Shown here: positions 12,601 through 27,600 of the stretch, piece by piece
Layout of the letters: each line of letters starts with the position of its first letter
Numbering within the stretch: position 1 is the first letter of the stretch
Source of the DNA: Thiotrichaceae bacterium
Lineage (GTDB): Bacteria; Pseudomonadota; Gammaproteobacteria; Thiotrichales; Thiotrichaceae
Assembly: GCA_026991755.1 (NCBI GenBank)
Contig: JALXAX010000147.1
Coordinates: 1-45,562, forward strand
Length of the DNA stretch: 45,562 nucleotides
Reading direction: 5' to 3'
Position numbers and translations under genes: made by a program
Notes under the pieces: model-generated
What the model was told of the DNA's origin: nothing
Databases searched by the model: none
Seen by the model: only the letters and a program-made list of their open reading frames with translations

Positions 12601-15600
12601 TAGAGGCAAGCGAGTCAATACCAAGAGGAGTGACTACTGACAATGCAGCGGACATAACGGCTTGTTGTTGAGTTTGACTTGCCTGTAATGTCAGTAAACC
12701 AGCATCAGCAAAACTGGCAGTAAAGCGTATAGATTTAGCATCGGCTGCCAGTTCAAATTGATCCGTTGACAAGGTTAAATTACCTAACCGAATTTCGTCA
12801 ACCAGCGCTAATTGCTGACCTTCAAGAACAAAGTCAGTAGATTGCCCTGCCAGTACGGTACTTGGAGTAAGGGTATCCAGACGAATAGGTGAAAGTCCAA
12901 ATAAGCGTTCTGTACTAATACGCCAAGGAAGATCTACGGTAATATCAGCACCATCAATAATCTGCAAAGGTTGTTGGTTTAATTGAAGCTGGTACGTTTC
13001 ACCTAGCTGATATACATCACCACTGGGGGTAAAGACTAAAGAAGCCGCTTGTAGCTGGCTATTACCCGCTACCGTTTGTCCACTGGACGCTTCAATTAGA
13101 TCAACACTGGATAAACGCCATGCCTTGCTATCACCCGCAAATTGTAAACGCACCGTGTCATTGGCTGCTGCCAGTTTTTGTGGCGTTAACGCCCAGATAT
13201 TAGGCACTGGAATTTGAGTATTGTAATAGTTACTGCCGTCATACCATTCCAATAAATCACCTGTAAAGCGGAACTCTACAAGACTATCAAGGCTATTATG
13301 GTTCGGTGGACGCACTGATGCCAGTAAGCGTATTTCTAATAACTGATTAACTTGCTCGCTGAGGTTCAACTCATACAGTTTAAGTGTACCTGAGGAAGCT
13401 ATTGTTAATAATTCACCATTGAACGCCGCAATACCTTCAACATCGGGTAATTGACCTATGACCGGATCGCCCTGATTGCTCAGTAGTCGTGTTAAATCTA
13501 GTAACTGGTGATCTGTCGAGTTACTAATAACGGCTCTACCAGCATTGATTGATAATGAACTGACATTCAACAAACCATGTAAATGCGTCGAAATAAGCTG
13601 TTCTGGATACTGTGCATCTCTCAATTCAAGACGATCAGCAAACAATAGATACAGAGTATCACCCGATTGTTTAACCTGAATAAGCGCAGCATCAGTAGCC
13701 TTTCTTAATTCAATACTGGCTAATTGATGAGCCCGTACATGACCGTAATACAAGGTGTTTCCTGCACGCACAAAAACATTATCACTCGATAGATCAATGC
13801 TTTGATAAGGTAAAAGCTGTTGATTACTAATATTATTCAACGCTTCTGGCGCATACACATTAGTAATATCAAAGAGGGCTATTTCACGATTATCACCGAC
13901 AATCATAGCCACTCTATTGCCCTTGATAGCTATATCGTGAATGCTTCCAGATACACCTTTTGTTGAGAGCAGTTCAGGCTGGTTACTGTTACGTAAACCG
14001 AATAAACGGAATTCATTATTACGGGCAATAACCAGTAAATCATTATCACGAGCTAAGTGATTAATGCTCGATAGCTGTAACGTAGAGTCTAGCGCTATGC
14101 TCAGTGATTCGTCACTTACTGTATCGGTTTGTGTACTATCAAAGCTACCGTTACTAATTTCTAGGCGTAATACTCCCAGAGTATCATCAGGCACTGGGAA
14201 GCTAAGTGTATTCTGTGACTCTATGCGAACATGAGATACCGCTTTGCCATTAATGCGGATTTGGGTCGCATTACCTATTCCCTGCCCTTTAATACCAATG
14301 GTCTCACCCGCATTAAACAAGAAACGTTTATTAGCAGCGTTCAGTATGCCCGTATTGCGCTGATAAGCGCCCACCGCTTCGATGACTGGATCAGCTACAT
14401 AGGTAAATACCGCTGCATTGAAATCCGATAATACTCCGTTGGTAACCGTCAAACCAACCAGACGGTTATCATCAGGCGAGTTGAGTAATGCAGGTAATGT
14501 GAAGCTAATCGCTTCATCCGTAATACTAACAATATCACTGGTTGGGAGAACCTGCCCTGCAAGGGTAATTTGCGTATCGCTACTAAAACCACTACCGATC
14601 AGAGTCATTAACTCACCACCCTGCCATGAGCCTTGTACAGGCAACACATTACTAATAACAGGTTGTAGTGCATCTACCGCTATAAAGTGGAAGCTATAAT
14701 CACTGCCCAAAGCATTATCATGTAAATCATGTAATTCACTGGCAATGGTGACTTGGTATTGTTTATCTACTTCGAAAGCGTTGGCCGGACGGAAGATAAG
14801 TTTAGAGCCAGAATTATTCACTTGTTGGGAAACGAAACCCGTTACCGCTACGCCATCCAGCGTAACTTCAAACAGTGAATCACCTTGCGCTTCCAACTGT
14901 GCATAATCCACAATCTGATTCATTTGAATTTCAATCGCAGCATTAACAGGCAAATAACCCGAAACGGCTGGGATTTGATCAATAATCATCAAGTCGGGAT
15001 TCAGAATGGTATTTAAAGCCCCCCCTAAATGATTAGCACTACTACTATTTGCAAAAGGATTTTCCTTTGCCTCTCCATCCTGATAGGCAAACGTTGTACC
15101 TGCATACAAGGCATCAGGCGAGAAAGCGAGTGTATTGACATTACCTGTTAAGCCAAAGTAATTCATCAATGGCGTTTCATCCAATAGCCGATTATCTAGC
15201 CAAGCACTGATATCAAAGAGCTGTACGTCACCCTGCCCTGATGCTACATAGAGCGATTGAGCTTTTAAGATCATCTGCCCTGCAAACAAATCACCCGCAT
15301 TGACCAGATAGGTTAATTTAACATCTGTTACGGCTGTAGCACTGCTATCACTATCCAGTTGATAGAGCTGAACCGTTGCCTGTGTACCACTTGATACCAG
15401 CACTTTATCGCCACGTACCAATAAGTCTGCAGGAGTAAAGATATTACCTGCTCTATCAACACTACTGAAGCGATGACCTTGCTGATACAAGCCAGTGGCT
15501 AGTTCCAACTGCAAAATTTCACGGCTATCCGTTAATGCCACCCATAAGCTGCTACCTTCAATAAATAACTGACCTGGTTTTCCACCTAGTGTACTTGCAT

Positions 15601-18600
15601 CAATACGATCAATAGAGCGTAGCTCACCAGTATCCAGATGTTTGTAGATTTCAATGCCACTTTCAGTTGCCAGATAAAGCACTTTATCTTCATAAGACAG
15701 GGCTTTTACTTGTGCTTGCAGGGTAATTGTATTCAGTAATATTGGATCAGTAGGAAGTGTAATATCAAAATGATAAAGGTGGTTTCCACCGACCAGGAAT
15801 AAATCTTTTTCTGCAACCACTAAATCGGCAAAACCATTCGGTGACAATCCACCCCCCACATCAAAGTGATACGGTTTTTCTGCACCTGCAAATTCCTTAG
15901 TCAGTAAAACTGGATTTACTGGATCGGATATATCAGCAAGAATTAAACGCGCCACTGAACTACTCAGACGTTTGCTAATATTCCCCTGCTCATCCAGCAC
16001 ATCAAAACTGCCACCTGTTACGGCATATAAGAGTTGTCCTTTAATACCTATAGCAGAGACTGGACTCGGCTTATCAGAAGGTAGATTGGTTGTGCCTGTA
16101 CTATCGCCTGTATAGAAATAATCAACTGGAGAGGTACTTATCTCTCCGGGGAATAAGTTATTTTCCAGGGTAACGGCAGCCCTGCCAAAGCTTCCAGCAG
16201 GGACTTGGATTTCAATATGGTTAGTGCTTAGTACGCGAAGATTACCCGCAAAGGCTCCAGCAAATTTCACCACGTTTTGATGACTAAAACCACGACCATA
16301 AATATCAATACGGTTACCGCCTTGTGGTGGTCCTGTATGCGGATTGATGGAGTCAATTTCAACCTGTGGCAAGATCGTTAAGGCACCGTAGCGAATAGTG
16401 GACAGATCTTCATCAATACGCTTTATAGTAACTGGCAGAGAAACCGTCTCTGAACCCATGCCAAGATCAGGCATATTAAAGGTGATGGTTGTATCGGTAA
16501 CTTCTAGTAAGTCTGCATCAGCAATGCGTGTCTCACCTAGCCAAAGTGCTATTTGCTCTTTGGCAACACCAAAATTAGTGCCTGAAATAAGCGCTTTTTC
16601 AGTGCCATCAGCATGGAAATAATGGGCGCCTAACGCTTCACCCGTTACACGCTGGATACTATCAATAGAAGGTCGCACACCAGCTTGTCGTGTGTAATTC
16701 GCTGTAGAGGCTTGGATTAATGGATGACCATAAATATCAAGTAGCGTTTGAGTCGCGGTGACAGAAACGGCTCCTGAATAGCCTCCAGCTATGGTGATTT
16801 CAACGATACCGCCATAGAGGGTATTAATTCCTTCCATTGTCACATCAGTCAAGGCTTGCCCATCACCATCAACTACCCGTATTCCCTGTGCAAGATGATC
16901 TGCATCGGTGTTGATTAAGTTATTAAAGGTTAGCTTGATTACATCATTGGCAGTAATGACCGTATTCGTCTGTGGTTCAATATGATTAACTACCAGATAA
17001 GGCGTAGCACTAGCCTGAACGCCTCCTAAAGTGGATTGCAATACGACTCCGCCATAATTAACCAGTTCGTTTTGGCCTCCTGTTTCTTGCCAGTAAACCG
17101 TCTCGAAGCCATTACTGCTATCACCTTGAATTAATAATGTCTGATTGCCAGCGGTAATATTAATAAGACCTTGCTGGATGTGCATAGACACGTGGTCATA
17201 AATGCTTGAATCACTATTACCCGTATGATTAATAAAGGCTCGATCCAGTTTATGTACGCTGTAAACAGGTGTCGCACCAAATTCACTAAACACCGCCATA
17301 TACAACTGACCATCACGATGGAACATCACATAAAGTTGACTATCGAGCCATTGAATATCTATCGGTTGACCGGATAGCGCATTTTCATTTTGTGGGTCTT
17401 CATTGAAATTAATGGTCTGATAAGCCGAGTTGCTACCCAGATCATCTCTGGATAAATCGAAGAAGCGGATATATCCCGTTCCCAAGTCGTTCGCTGCTGA
17501 CACCGCCAATACTTTGCGTTGTACATTAGCAGCAACATCGGTTGCATGATGACCCGGTAAGGGTACAGATGAAACTAGTAAGGGCTTATTAAGGTCGTTA
17601 ACATCAACTACCTGCATGCCATCCGTATCATTGGCAAGGAAAACCAAATGATCTAGCTTGTCTACGCCATAGACAGGACGATCCAGCCGCAATTGTGAAT
17701 GACGTATAGGACGTTCCCACAAGGAAATATCATAAATTTCAAGCCCTGCATTCATTAAGAAGCGATTGCTATTAGTGGGAGAAGAGCCTGCTTTAACACC
17801 TACAAACAGGGTATTACCCTCATTGAACATGCCACCTATCTGCATAGGAGGATAATTCGGTAAGCCAATCGCCAATCCTGTGGGCAAGGTATAAGAAAAG
17901 CTACCTACTTTAATTTCCCGGATGGTAGAGGATGACGGAATACGCAAGAACACTTCATATTCATCAGGATCAATCACAGCAGGCAAGACAAAGCGGAATT
18001 TACTCTGAGTAACCACATTATCTTTTAAGTCTATTGTCTTATCACCGAGCACTTCTTCAAAGGGACTTTGCCCCGTGTATATTTCAGTATCACCATGTTT
18101 TGCTCTTAAGACAACACGAGTACCGGGTAAGAGGATGGGGTTATTCGCCTCCACTGTGATTAAAACACCGCCTGATTTATCTCCCGAGTCAGGGTTCAAC
18201 GTGTATTGCACTTGATCCAAAGGTTCTGAATCTGCGATAACAAACGCACCGTACCATTCATTTTCCAAACCATGATCATTTAAACGCAAATGCCATTGCC
18301 CACTAGAAAGGGGTAATAAATCTAGTGCATTGGCAGGGATCTGAAGTGTTTGTTCATCAATAACTTGTAAACTTAGTGGATACTGATTAATAAAGCCCTG
18401 TAACTCTCCGGCACGGAAGTTTTCACCTTTAATTGTAATCGTATCTTGTGAACCTAAATGAAAGTGACCCTTTTGTATTTCACTAATCACTGGGCGCAAT
18501 GCGGCATCATCTGTTATACGGAAGTTTAGATTAAACGGTGTCCATAATCCTGTGCCTCGTAAATTTCTGGCATCCGTCACACTCAGGTGCAAGTGAGCAT

Positions 18601-21600
18601 TGGCGGTACGCTGGAACTGGATTTCAATGGCTTCAACACCTTCGCCTGAAAGCTCAGTAGCCACAATACTAAACTCAACCGGTGTAGTTTCAGTACTACC
18701 CTCCGCTTGGCTTTGAAGCGTAATCGCTCCTGCTTGTTGTAACGATTCAAGCGTGATGGCTTCATTAAAACGTATGGTTAATTTATCGTTTTCATCCAGC
18801 GATAATAAGCCACCCTCTTCTATTGAAGAAGACAGTACTAATGAAGCAGGTAAATCAAGCGTTCTTAGACCTGACGCGCCACCACCTGCAATAAGACGGT
18901 TCTTGTAGAAATCGATCGCTTCTATATGTTCATTGTTACCCGCAGAAACCACTTTAGGTGCTCTTGGATCTGCCATATCCAGCACCACAACCCCAGTATC
19001 AGCAGCAACAAACAAGGTACTACCTGCCATTTTTAAACGTACACCACGACCCGCACTTGCTTGTAAATGTCCATCAATAGCAACACGATAACGTTGCTCA
19101 GGTCGATCTTTATGCAAAATAACAATGCCTTCACTACCAACCGCAGTAACTAGATAGTCACCATATACGAGCATGTCATGAATATTGCCATTAAAGTTAT
19201 ATTGACGGGTGAGCGCAGGATCAAAAAGATTCACTAACGAAAGCACATCAGAAGTGGTATCGGATGGTTCTCGTACCGTCAGTGATTCATAAGTGGGAGG
19301 GCAATCACCTAACCATTCTTCAGCACCAGCCTGACCACCTGTATAGACCCAGCCATCCACTATCTTAAGTAGGTTGCTGCCATAGCTATCCGCCATTTCA
19401 CCCATTGCAACCGGGTCTGTGCCTACTGAGTAGTTATAACGTAATATTTTACTTTTTTCAGCTTCAGCCGCTTGATGTCTACATTCGACAGCTGAGCCAC
19501 CCAAAGCAATGGGGGAACTAGTCGAAGCCAGTAATGCATCGCCTGTTTTCACTACATTAACTACATGATTCCCCGTAATCTCTTCATGGATAAACTGTAA
19601 GCCATTTTGTTCATCCAGATTTAAACGCGCAATACCACCATTTCCACTAGCCACATAGAGGCGCTGTCTTTCAACCCCTTCTTCTCTTTCAGTAACGGGA
19701 TAAATTCGTACTGAATCTAATGAGGTAGCAAAGTGAGTCGCTTCAGCTTTTTTGACTTGTAGCGCTTCTTCAGCCGTCAAGGAGCGCTCTTGTCCTTGCA
19801 AACTTATCGCTGCTGCCTGTTTGACTAACGCTTTTCGGCCCCTTTCTCCTGAAGGCAGTACTGACTCACCACCAACCAACTGTAACTGATCAGGATCTTG
19901 TATATCAAAAGACGCAGCCCGGGTTGTTTCAGGAAATTTCATACCATTAGCAACTTGATCAGTACGCCCTTGATACATGTAACCGCCATTAGTAATAGCA
20001 GCACCCGTTGCTTTATCTATCCAGATATCACTGGGAAATACCAATGCAGGATGTATCGAGGTGAGTTGTTTTAGACCATAACCGAAACCTTTATTGTCTA
20101 GCAGCGAAGTTTCGTTACCATAACGATCTGCACCATAAACATTATGTAAACCGGGGACTCCTTTTGGTGTAGTAATACGGATTTTCTTAGTAGATAAGAC
20201 TTCAACATCTCTAACAGGTAAAGAACTCACACGCACACTCAAGCCATCAATCACCGTGTTTCCAGGCTCAAAACCTTCACCTGTAATAGTGACGGTTGTA
20301 CCACCTGCCAAAGGTCCCCATAACGGTGTTAATGCATCAAAATGAATGGGCGCATCAACGACTATCCCGCCGCGTAAAATGGCTGTTTGCCAAATACCAT
20401 TTTTTTCTATTTCGATAAGCACATCGTATAAACCTGCTATAGCGATGGCAGGAACTGTGGCTCTCAAAATAACAACGGCTTCTTCATTATCATTGGTGGT
20501 TGCCGAAACAATCGTAGCCACTTGCCCACCAATATAAAGCTTTAATCGATCCAGTTCGACGGGTGCTCCAATCACAGAAAGGGTCACCTCTGTGTCTTTA
20601 TTACGTTCAACTCGTCTTGGCACAATCGCTTCAATACTCAGAGCATCATTTCTATTGCCTCTATAACGGAATTCAAAGGCTTGTGGACTATTGAGTGTGT
20701 AAAGAACTTGAGTTTGATCGGTAAAGGGTTTGACCGAAGCCACACCAGCATCAACCAGCAACGTTACTTTATCATTCAGTGATAATGTAGCCACTACGTC
20801 TGCTGGCAGGGTTAAAATGGCATCATTATTATTAATCGCAACGTCAGCAGCTATGCTTGCACCATTGGCATCCACTAAATGGAAGTTATTCAGGTTATCT
20901 GGATATAAATCGATAGATTTATTAAAGCGCGCAATAATCTTAATAAACCCATCAGCATCCAGATCAAGAATGCGGTTCTCTGGATTAACCGAAAATAATT
21001 TGAGCACCACATCAGGAATGACCTGGATAATACTACCGTTATTGTTGGAAGTAGCAGAAACACCACCTGTGTAAGCCGCATAATGCCCAGCCACAACCGT
21101 ATCTACAAACTGACCATTAGAATCCAGCCCGTCACGGATCTGTGGCGAAGCAGGGTTAGTAATATCAATCGTTAATAGGCCTTTTTGTCCAAGTGCCAGA
21201 TACGCAGTATTGCCATCAATATCCACATCATAAACAAAACCAACCCCGGTCACTCTGGATATAATTTGAGGGTTCAATGGGTCAGCAATGTCCACAATCA
21301 CCATACCGCCATCACCCGCAGCCAGGAAGGCATAATGCCCTGATATTTTCACATGACTGGCAGGAATATCCAGACTGGATACCACTTTCAATCCTATCTC
21401 AGGCTTCATTTCTACCATGTAAAAACCACCGCCGTCTACTTGCTCTGCTTCTATGAGCTTATTGTTTGCATAATCAAACTCACCACCAACCGTCACGTAA
21501 TAACTTTGTTCCCCTGCTTCCGTGGCAAGAGGTTCTACATCTAGTAAATGCTTACTATTAGGCATTGCCAGTTGGTCTACCAAGTACAACTTGGTATGCA

Positions 21601-24600
21601 AATAAGCATCAACAATACCGAGTCCAGCATCACCCATTGCAATACTGACTTTATTATTACGAACATGCAGACCTTTAGCCTTTGCAGACGGTAATTCCAA
21701 GCTGTTAATAATCGTTGAGTTGGTGATGTCAAGTGCATCAAAACCAATAATAAACAGCCTTGCAGATGAACCATTAATACCCGTTACAAACAAACGGTCA
21801 GCACCTTTCTCAAAGAATGGGGCAACACCTACCGCTTTATAATTACCCGGTAATGCTATCGTGGTAAGTATTCTATCGTCCTGATCATCGCCATTTTCAT
21901 CAATGAAACCCTGCACATCATCAAGGTTTAGCGGGTTCTCTTCCCTACCCGTATAGTTGGAAGCATTAATATCGTAAATTGAAACACCCGCAGCACCCAT
22001 TGCGGCAATTAGGTAACTGGCACTGGGATCTAGTGTTGCATCATATAAACGACCCGACGCTTTAATCTCTGACTGGATAGGCTGAAGATAAGTAAAGGCT
22101 TGTGGTAACACGCCTTGTTGACCATTAGCTAGTGCAACGGTGACATCAACCGTAGCAATTCTTCCACCTGGAGAAATCACCTCTAATGTTTCTGGATCAA
22201 TGACTTTTATCTTGTCACTTGCAACAGGAATCTCTCCAAAGTGAATAGACAACTCATTACTTTCAAAGTGGAAACCTTTACCCTTGATGATGACTTTGGT
22301 ACCACCAAACAGCGAACCTGTTTCAGGTGACAAACTATCGACTAGTAACGGTTCTATATATTGGATAGCTCCTAATTTTGATGCCCGTGAGCCATTGCCG
22401 TTAATCACTTCTAGTTTTGCAGGACCCGGATAATTCGCGGGTGCTTGAAGACGGAAACGGGTGACATCATTATCCAGCGTTTCCTGACTGATAATTGATG
22501 CTTCCAGCCCTGACAAGGTAAATGCAGGTACGCCTTCAGCATGTTTCAGTACTACTTCGATTTCACCGCCATCCACCTCGACAATGGTAGGTGAAACACT
22601 GGTTATTTGTACCATAGGCCCTGTTGCTAAACTGGTAGAGAAAGCTACTTCGTAATTAAACAAACCGATGGTGCGACGACTATCAAACTCACCAGATAAA
22701 ACAATGCGATAGTTGCTATTTCCTGCTAGTAATACATCTGGAGAAATAGTAACCACTTTACCATCATCACTCAGCTTCAGTGTAAAGGCGACCTCTGTTA
22801 ACCCATTAGCACCTTCATCAAGAAGCAGTTTAATATACGCTGTGAGTTCCGCTTCAGTTAACCCAGTGGGTTTACTAAAGGTCAAAACAAGAGGTGCATC
22901 CAGATGAACCCCTAATTGATTTTGATAGGGTGTACTCTTAACCAAATCCAGCGTAAGCGTATCTACAAATTCAAGGATTGAATATTTCTCTTCTTGCTCT
23001 AAATAAGACAATGCGTACACAGCAATGCCTTCATCAGTCATTGCCATCGGATCTTGAGGGTAGCCTTCCCCTGCGAAGGGTGAAGCAGAACCCGTAGCCT
23101 TTTGGCAGTGTTTTGTATCTGCCAAAGCATCTAGAATATAAATCTCAGAGGATCTTGAGGTGTCATATAAGGTTAAATAGGCATCACTATCAACGGCTTT
23201 AGGATTGTCACAATCCCCCCCTTTTACAGGATTTCTTGTGAGATTCGCAACGATAGTTGAAAGTGTATTAATACCTTTGCTGTGTCCGGGAACAACAAAG
23301 CCGTTATTCTCATAACGCCCTACTTCTTTAAGGTTTTGTGGGCGAGAGCCATCCATAAGCGTCAGTGTATTGCCCGTAGCAAATTGTGTTTGTTCAGCTA
23401 ATACGCCTGTTTGACCTTCTACGTCACTAACACCCAATAGTGGCAACGTAGGCTTGCTCAGATCAAAAATATAACGTCCATTGGCAAGCACATGCAATGT
23501 CTCACCGACTAATGAAATATCTTTAACATTTAGTGTATTAGACCGCCCACCCTTTACTGCTGTCTTAATCTGACGGATAACCGTAGGTCGCAAAGGGTTC
23601 GCCACATTAATAACCGCAACACCTTCTTCTCCTGCGGCTACAAATAGCAGACCTTCTTTAGCAATCACCTTTTGTGGTACCGCATCAAAGGGAAGTGGCA
23701 AACTGTACAGTACATCCCGATCTTTACCGGGTGGCTGTTCTATTAAGTCATCAGGATCACGGGTTTCTCTATCATAAACCAGCAATACCGACTGAGCATC
23801 ATAGAGCGTATCAATATGTGGGAAGGTATAAGCCCTGGCGGTTACATATAAATGTGTATCCGTTAACGTCATTGAACTGGGTATTAAATCCTGAGGCAAA
23901 TTATAATATCCCAAACCATGTCTGGGTGCAGCCTGATCAATAGCATCAGCATCATATTTGACCAAACTAATCCAGCCTGGCGCATAATATTGATCAACCG
24001 TTTGAGAAGAGAATACGCCTCCTGGAGCAGGCACTTTTTCAGCATTAAGGCCATGCCCCAGTACATAAACAAGATTAAGGTCATTATCAATTTCGATATC
24101 AACAATCATCCCGGGAGGCAGTTTCCCTGCATCTGGGATATAGTTTTTCAAACCGGATAAAACATCATCTATATCACTTTTTGAACGAAAGGATTTTTCA
24201 GTTTCGATACGACGATTGACCGATAACTTTCCGTAGAATAGTGCATTTTTCAACACATAACGTCTACCCGAATCATCACTGACTTCTATATCTATAAAGC
24301 CACGGTATCCTGCTGAATTAGCTTGATTACGAAAGTCTGGAACTACCCATTCCATGCGTTCAGCACTGTAGAGTTTTAGACGATCACCATCGATTTCATC
24401 ATTAATGGCTGTTGCTGGCTGAGCTGATTTGTAGGCTTTTAATTTTAATGTGCTATGGAAGCCATAACCCACAATACTAACCGTATCATTTTCGCCATCC
24501 TGAACAGCCCTTACCACAGCAGGGTGGACAAAGCTGATTTGCAAATCATCTATATAGGTAAAGCCACCTACTACGGTGTCGGATAGACCAAAGCTATTCC

Positions 24601-27600
24601 TTACTGTGACCGCCGCAGGGCCTGCATTATTAGGAACAGTGGTTGCATAAAGGCTAGTTATACCATTTGCATCCGTTTCACTGCTGATAATTATAAGCGG
24701 TTGCCCACCAACGGTTAAACGTGTGTCTTCAGTAAATCCACTGCCTCTGATAACAATATTCGTACCACCACTAATGTCACCTGTAGACACACAAGGTAGA
24801 GAGTTTTCAATACTGGCAACGGTGCATATCGACGTAATATCTGGTGCTAATGCATTCACATCCGCTGCGGTTGAGAAGCCAAACACATAATCACTTCCTA
24901 GCGCCTGACCAGTTATTGGAGCAAGACCCTGTTTGAGTCTCACGTAATAACGCGTATTTGTCTCCAGTTGGCTTTCCTGCTTACGCTGGAGTTGCAAAAT
25001 TCGATAAGTAAAATCACCAACGGCTTCTTCACCACGAGGCTTAAAGCCCAAGTCAAACTGCTGAGTAACAATTTCACCTACTAGAGGGTCATCTTTTAGA
25101 ATCTCTATGTAATCAGCCAATAGCGTATCTTGAGGAAGCACCCCAGACAGCTCAATAATAATATCTGCCAGATTAGGACTCACATTGACCTGATCACGAT
25201 AAGGCTCGTGATCCAATATGGTCAAAGATGGCATTTCAATACGACTAATACCGCCCTTACCTGCTGCTACCTGAATAGCACCACGAGCCAATGTTATGCC
25301 CCGCGCACCCCTATCAGCCGTACTTGCATGACGCTGGAGCATAACGGGAACCGTTGCATCATTAGCTGCATCGCCAATATGCCCCAAATCAATAATCTCC
25401 ACGATAGACTGGGCAGGTTTATCTTCCTGGTCAGAATAAAGTTGTGTCACATAGGCCAAATTTCCAGAGACATGAACATCATAAATCCCGTCTGAAACCA
25501 GGTCAGGTCGTGCGGGATGTAGCTCAATAACCTGTTCCATTTCTGGATCGTAAGCATCACTAATATCAATCACATTTAATTGCGAAATACCGCCATCACC
25601 TGCCATATCGGTGACATACAGTTTGTCTCCCACAATCTGTAAACGATTGGCAATACCCAACGTATCTATTTGTGCAACAATCGGTAGCGAGGGGTCGGAC
25701 ACGTCTGCAACCACTACGCCTTGATGAGAGGCTGCAATATAGGCAAACTTGCCTTTAATTTTCACATCTCTGGTAAACCCATCAGGTTTAATCAGTCCAA
25801 TATGATAAGGCGCACGGAAGTTACTGATATCCAGAACTTGTACACCGCCATTACCATTGGCTACAAAGACCAGGTTATCTTTTCTTGCTAGTCCATACAC
25901 ATCAGGGAACGGAAGGTCAATGCGCCCAATCATTCGATACGGCAGTCCGAACTGGTTGTCTCCATTAATATTAGTAAATAATAAAAGTTCGCCACTTTTA
26001 TTATTTAGATACAATTCGCCACTACCTTCAGCACCCGTATCTCCACCCAGCCAGTCTTCTTTAATTTTTTGGGTTAATGAGTCAACAAATTTATTTTTGT
26101 CTAGGGTATAAGACGATTCAATTGCCAGTCCTGATTTACCTGCAAGCAAAATATTAGTATCAGCAACCAGCTCACCAATGGTTCCTGTAAATATTTCTGA
26201 AGCACCCGTTAAAAGATCAGAGTAAACAAAATAATCACCTAATGCATTACCTTCTTCCTCATCAACGGCATCAAGGATAAAGATTCCAGTACGAGGTAAC
26301 TGACTGGATGATGTGGCTTGTTCCCTATCCCTAAGATGCAAACCCGCTTCAACAGAGAAAGGATCAACACTCGACCATGCTGCCACCATTGCGCCTTTTC
26401 GATCCAGAGATCGATACTGATCTACCGCTGTATAATAGACACGTTTTGCATCACTTTGATCACCCTGTTTAGGTGACATATAACGCCGTTCACTAATGGG
26501 TAAACCTACTTCATAGAAAGTTTCATCAGTAACGGTATGCTTCTCAGTGACGACTTCGGTTTCTATACGGATACGTTCATTACGCAAGCCCGTACGACGT
26601 AAAATATTGCCGTCTGTAAAGTCAGCCCAGTAAATATAATAATGCTTGTCAGGGTCGGACACTGGCGTACTATCTCCACCTGCACGAGCATCATCTCTGA
26701 ATAGCTCTAAAGGATATTCATCAACCGTAGTCCAGCTACCATCCTCTGCTTGGTATTGACGTTGCCAAAGCATTTGAACCCGCTCTATACGCCCACCTAA
26801 GTCTTCAATTGACACCACTGCACGTTGTGTTTCTGCGGTGGTGACAATATCTTTATTAATAGGCGAAAGTACGGATAATTTGGGGACAATCGTATCTTCC
26901 AGACGACCCACAGTCACTATCTGGGTTTCACCCGATTGATTAAGAATATCATAGGCTATCGCTTGTAAAGTAAAGCCATTAACGCCTTCTGGTGCGGCAA
27001 TTTCTGCACGGTAAAGATGATCTTGAGCAAAACTTCCTTGTAGTGCGCCATAGCTATTATAAGCCGTACTGATGGGTTGACCATTGACATAAAAGACAAC
27101 ATGATCCACGCCTTCAGGCCCCAGATCATCAAAGACTTCAACAAAAACTTCAATATTTTCACCATCAATAACGACACTATTGTCATTATCAGGTTTTACA
27201 ATTCTTGCTTCAGGTGGTTTATCAGCGGTAATCGTCAATGACAACGGTGATTGATATAGCGCTGATTCATAGCCATCAATATCTTTGGCTTTTGCTCTGA
27301 AGTGAATGACTTTACCCGTTTTACCGGTGGGAATTTCCATATGGAACTGGAATGGTGCACTCGAATCTTCACCGACTAGCTGATAATCTGTGGGTTCATT
27401 ACCTGCTTCTGTAATCGCATAAAAAAGCGTCGCGGTATCCACGCCTACTTCAGGATCACTGGCAATGACATTAACTACAATGCCTCTATTTTCAGTAATT
27501 TCTGTAATCTGACCCAGACTAAATCCTCGTGAATCCAGAACCCGTATATCATTCACTTCAGGAGGGTGGTTTTTAACCAATGTGATAGGCACTTGTTGTT

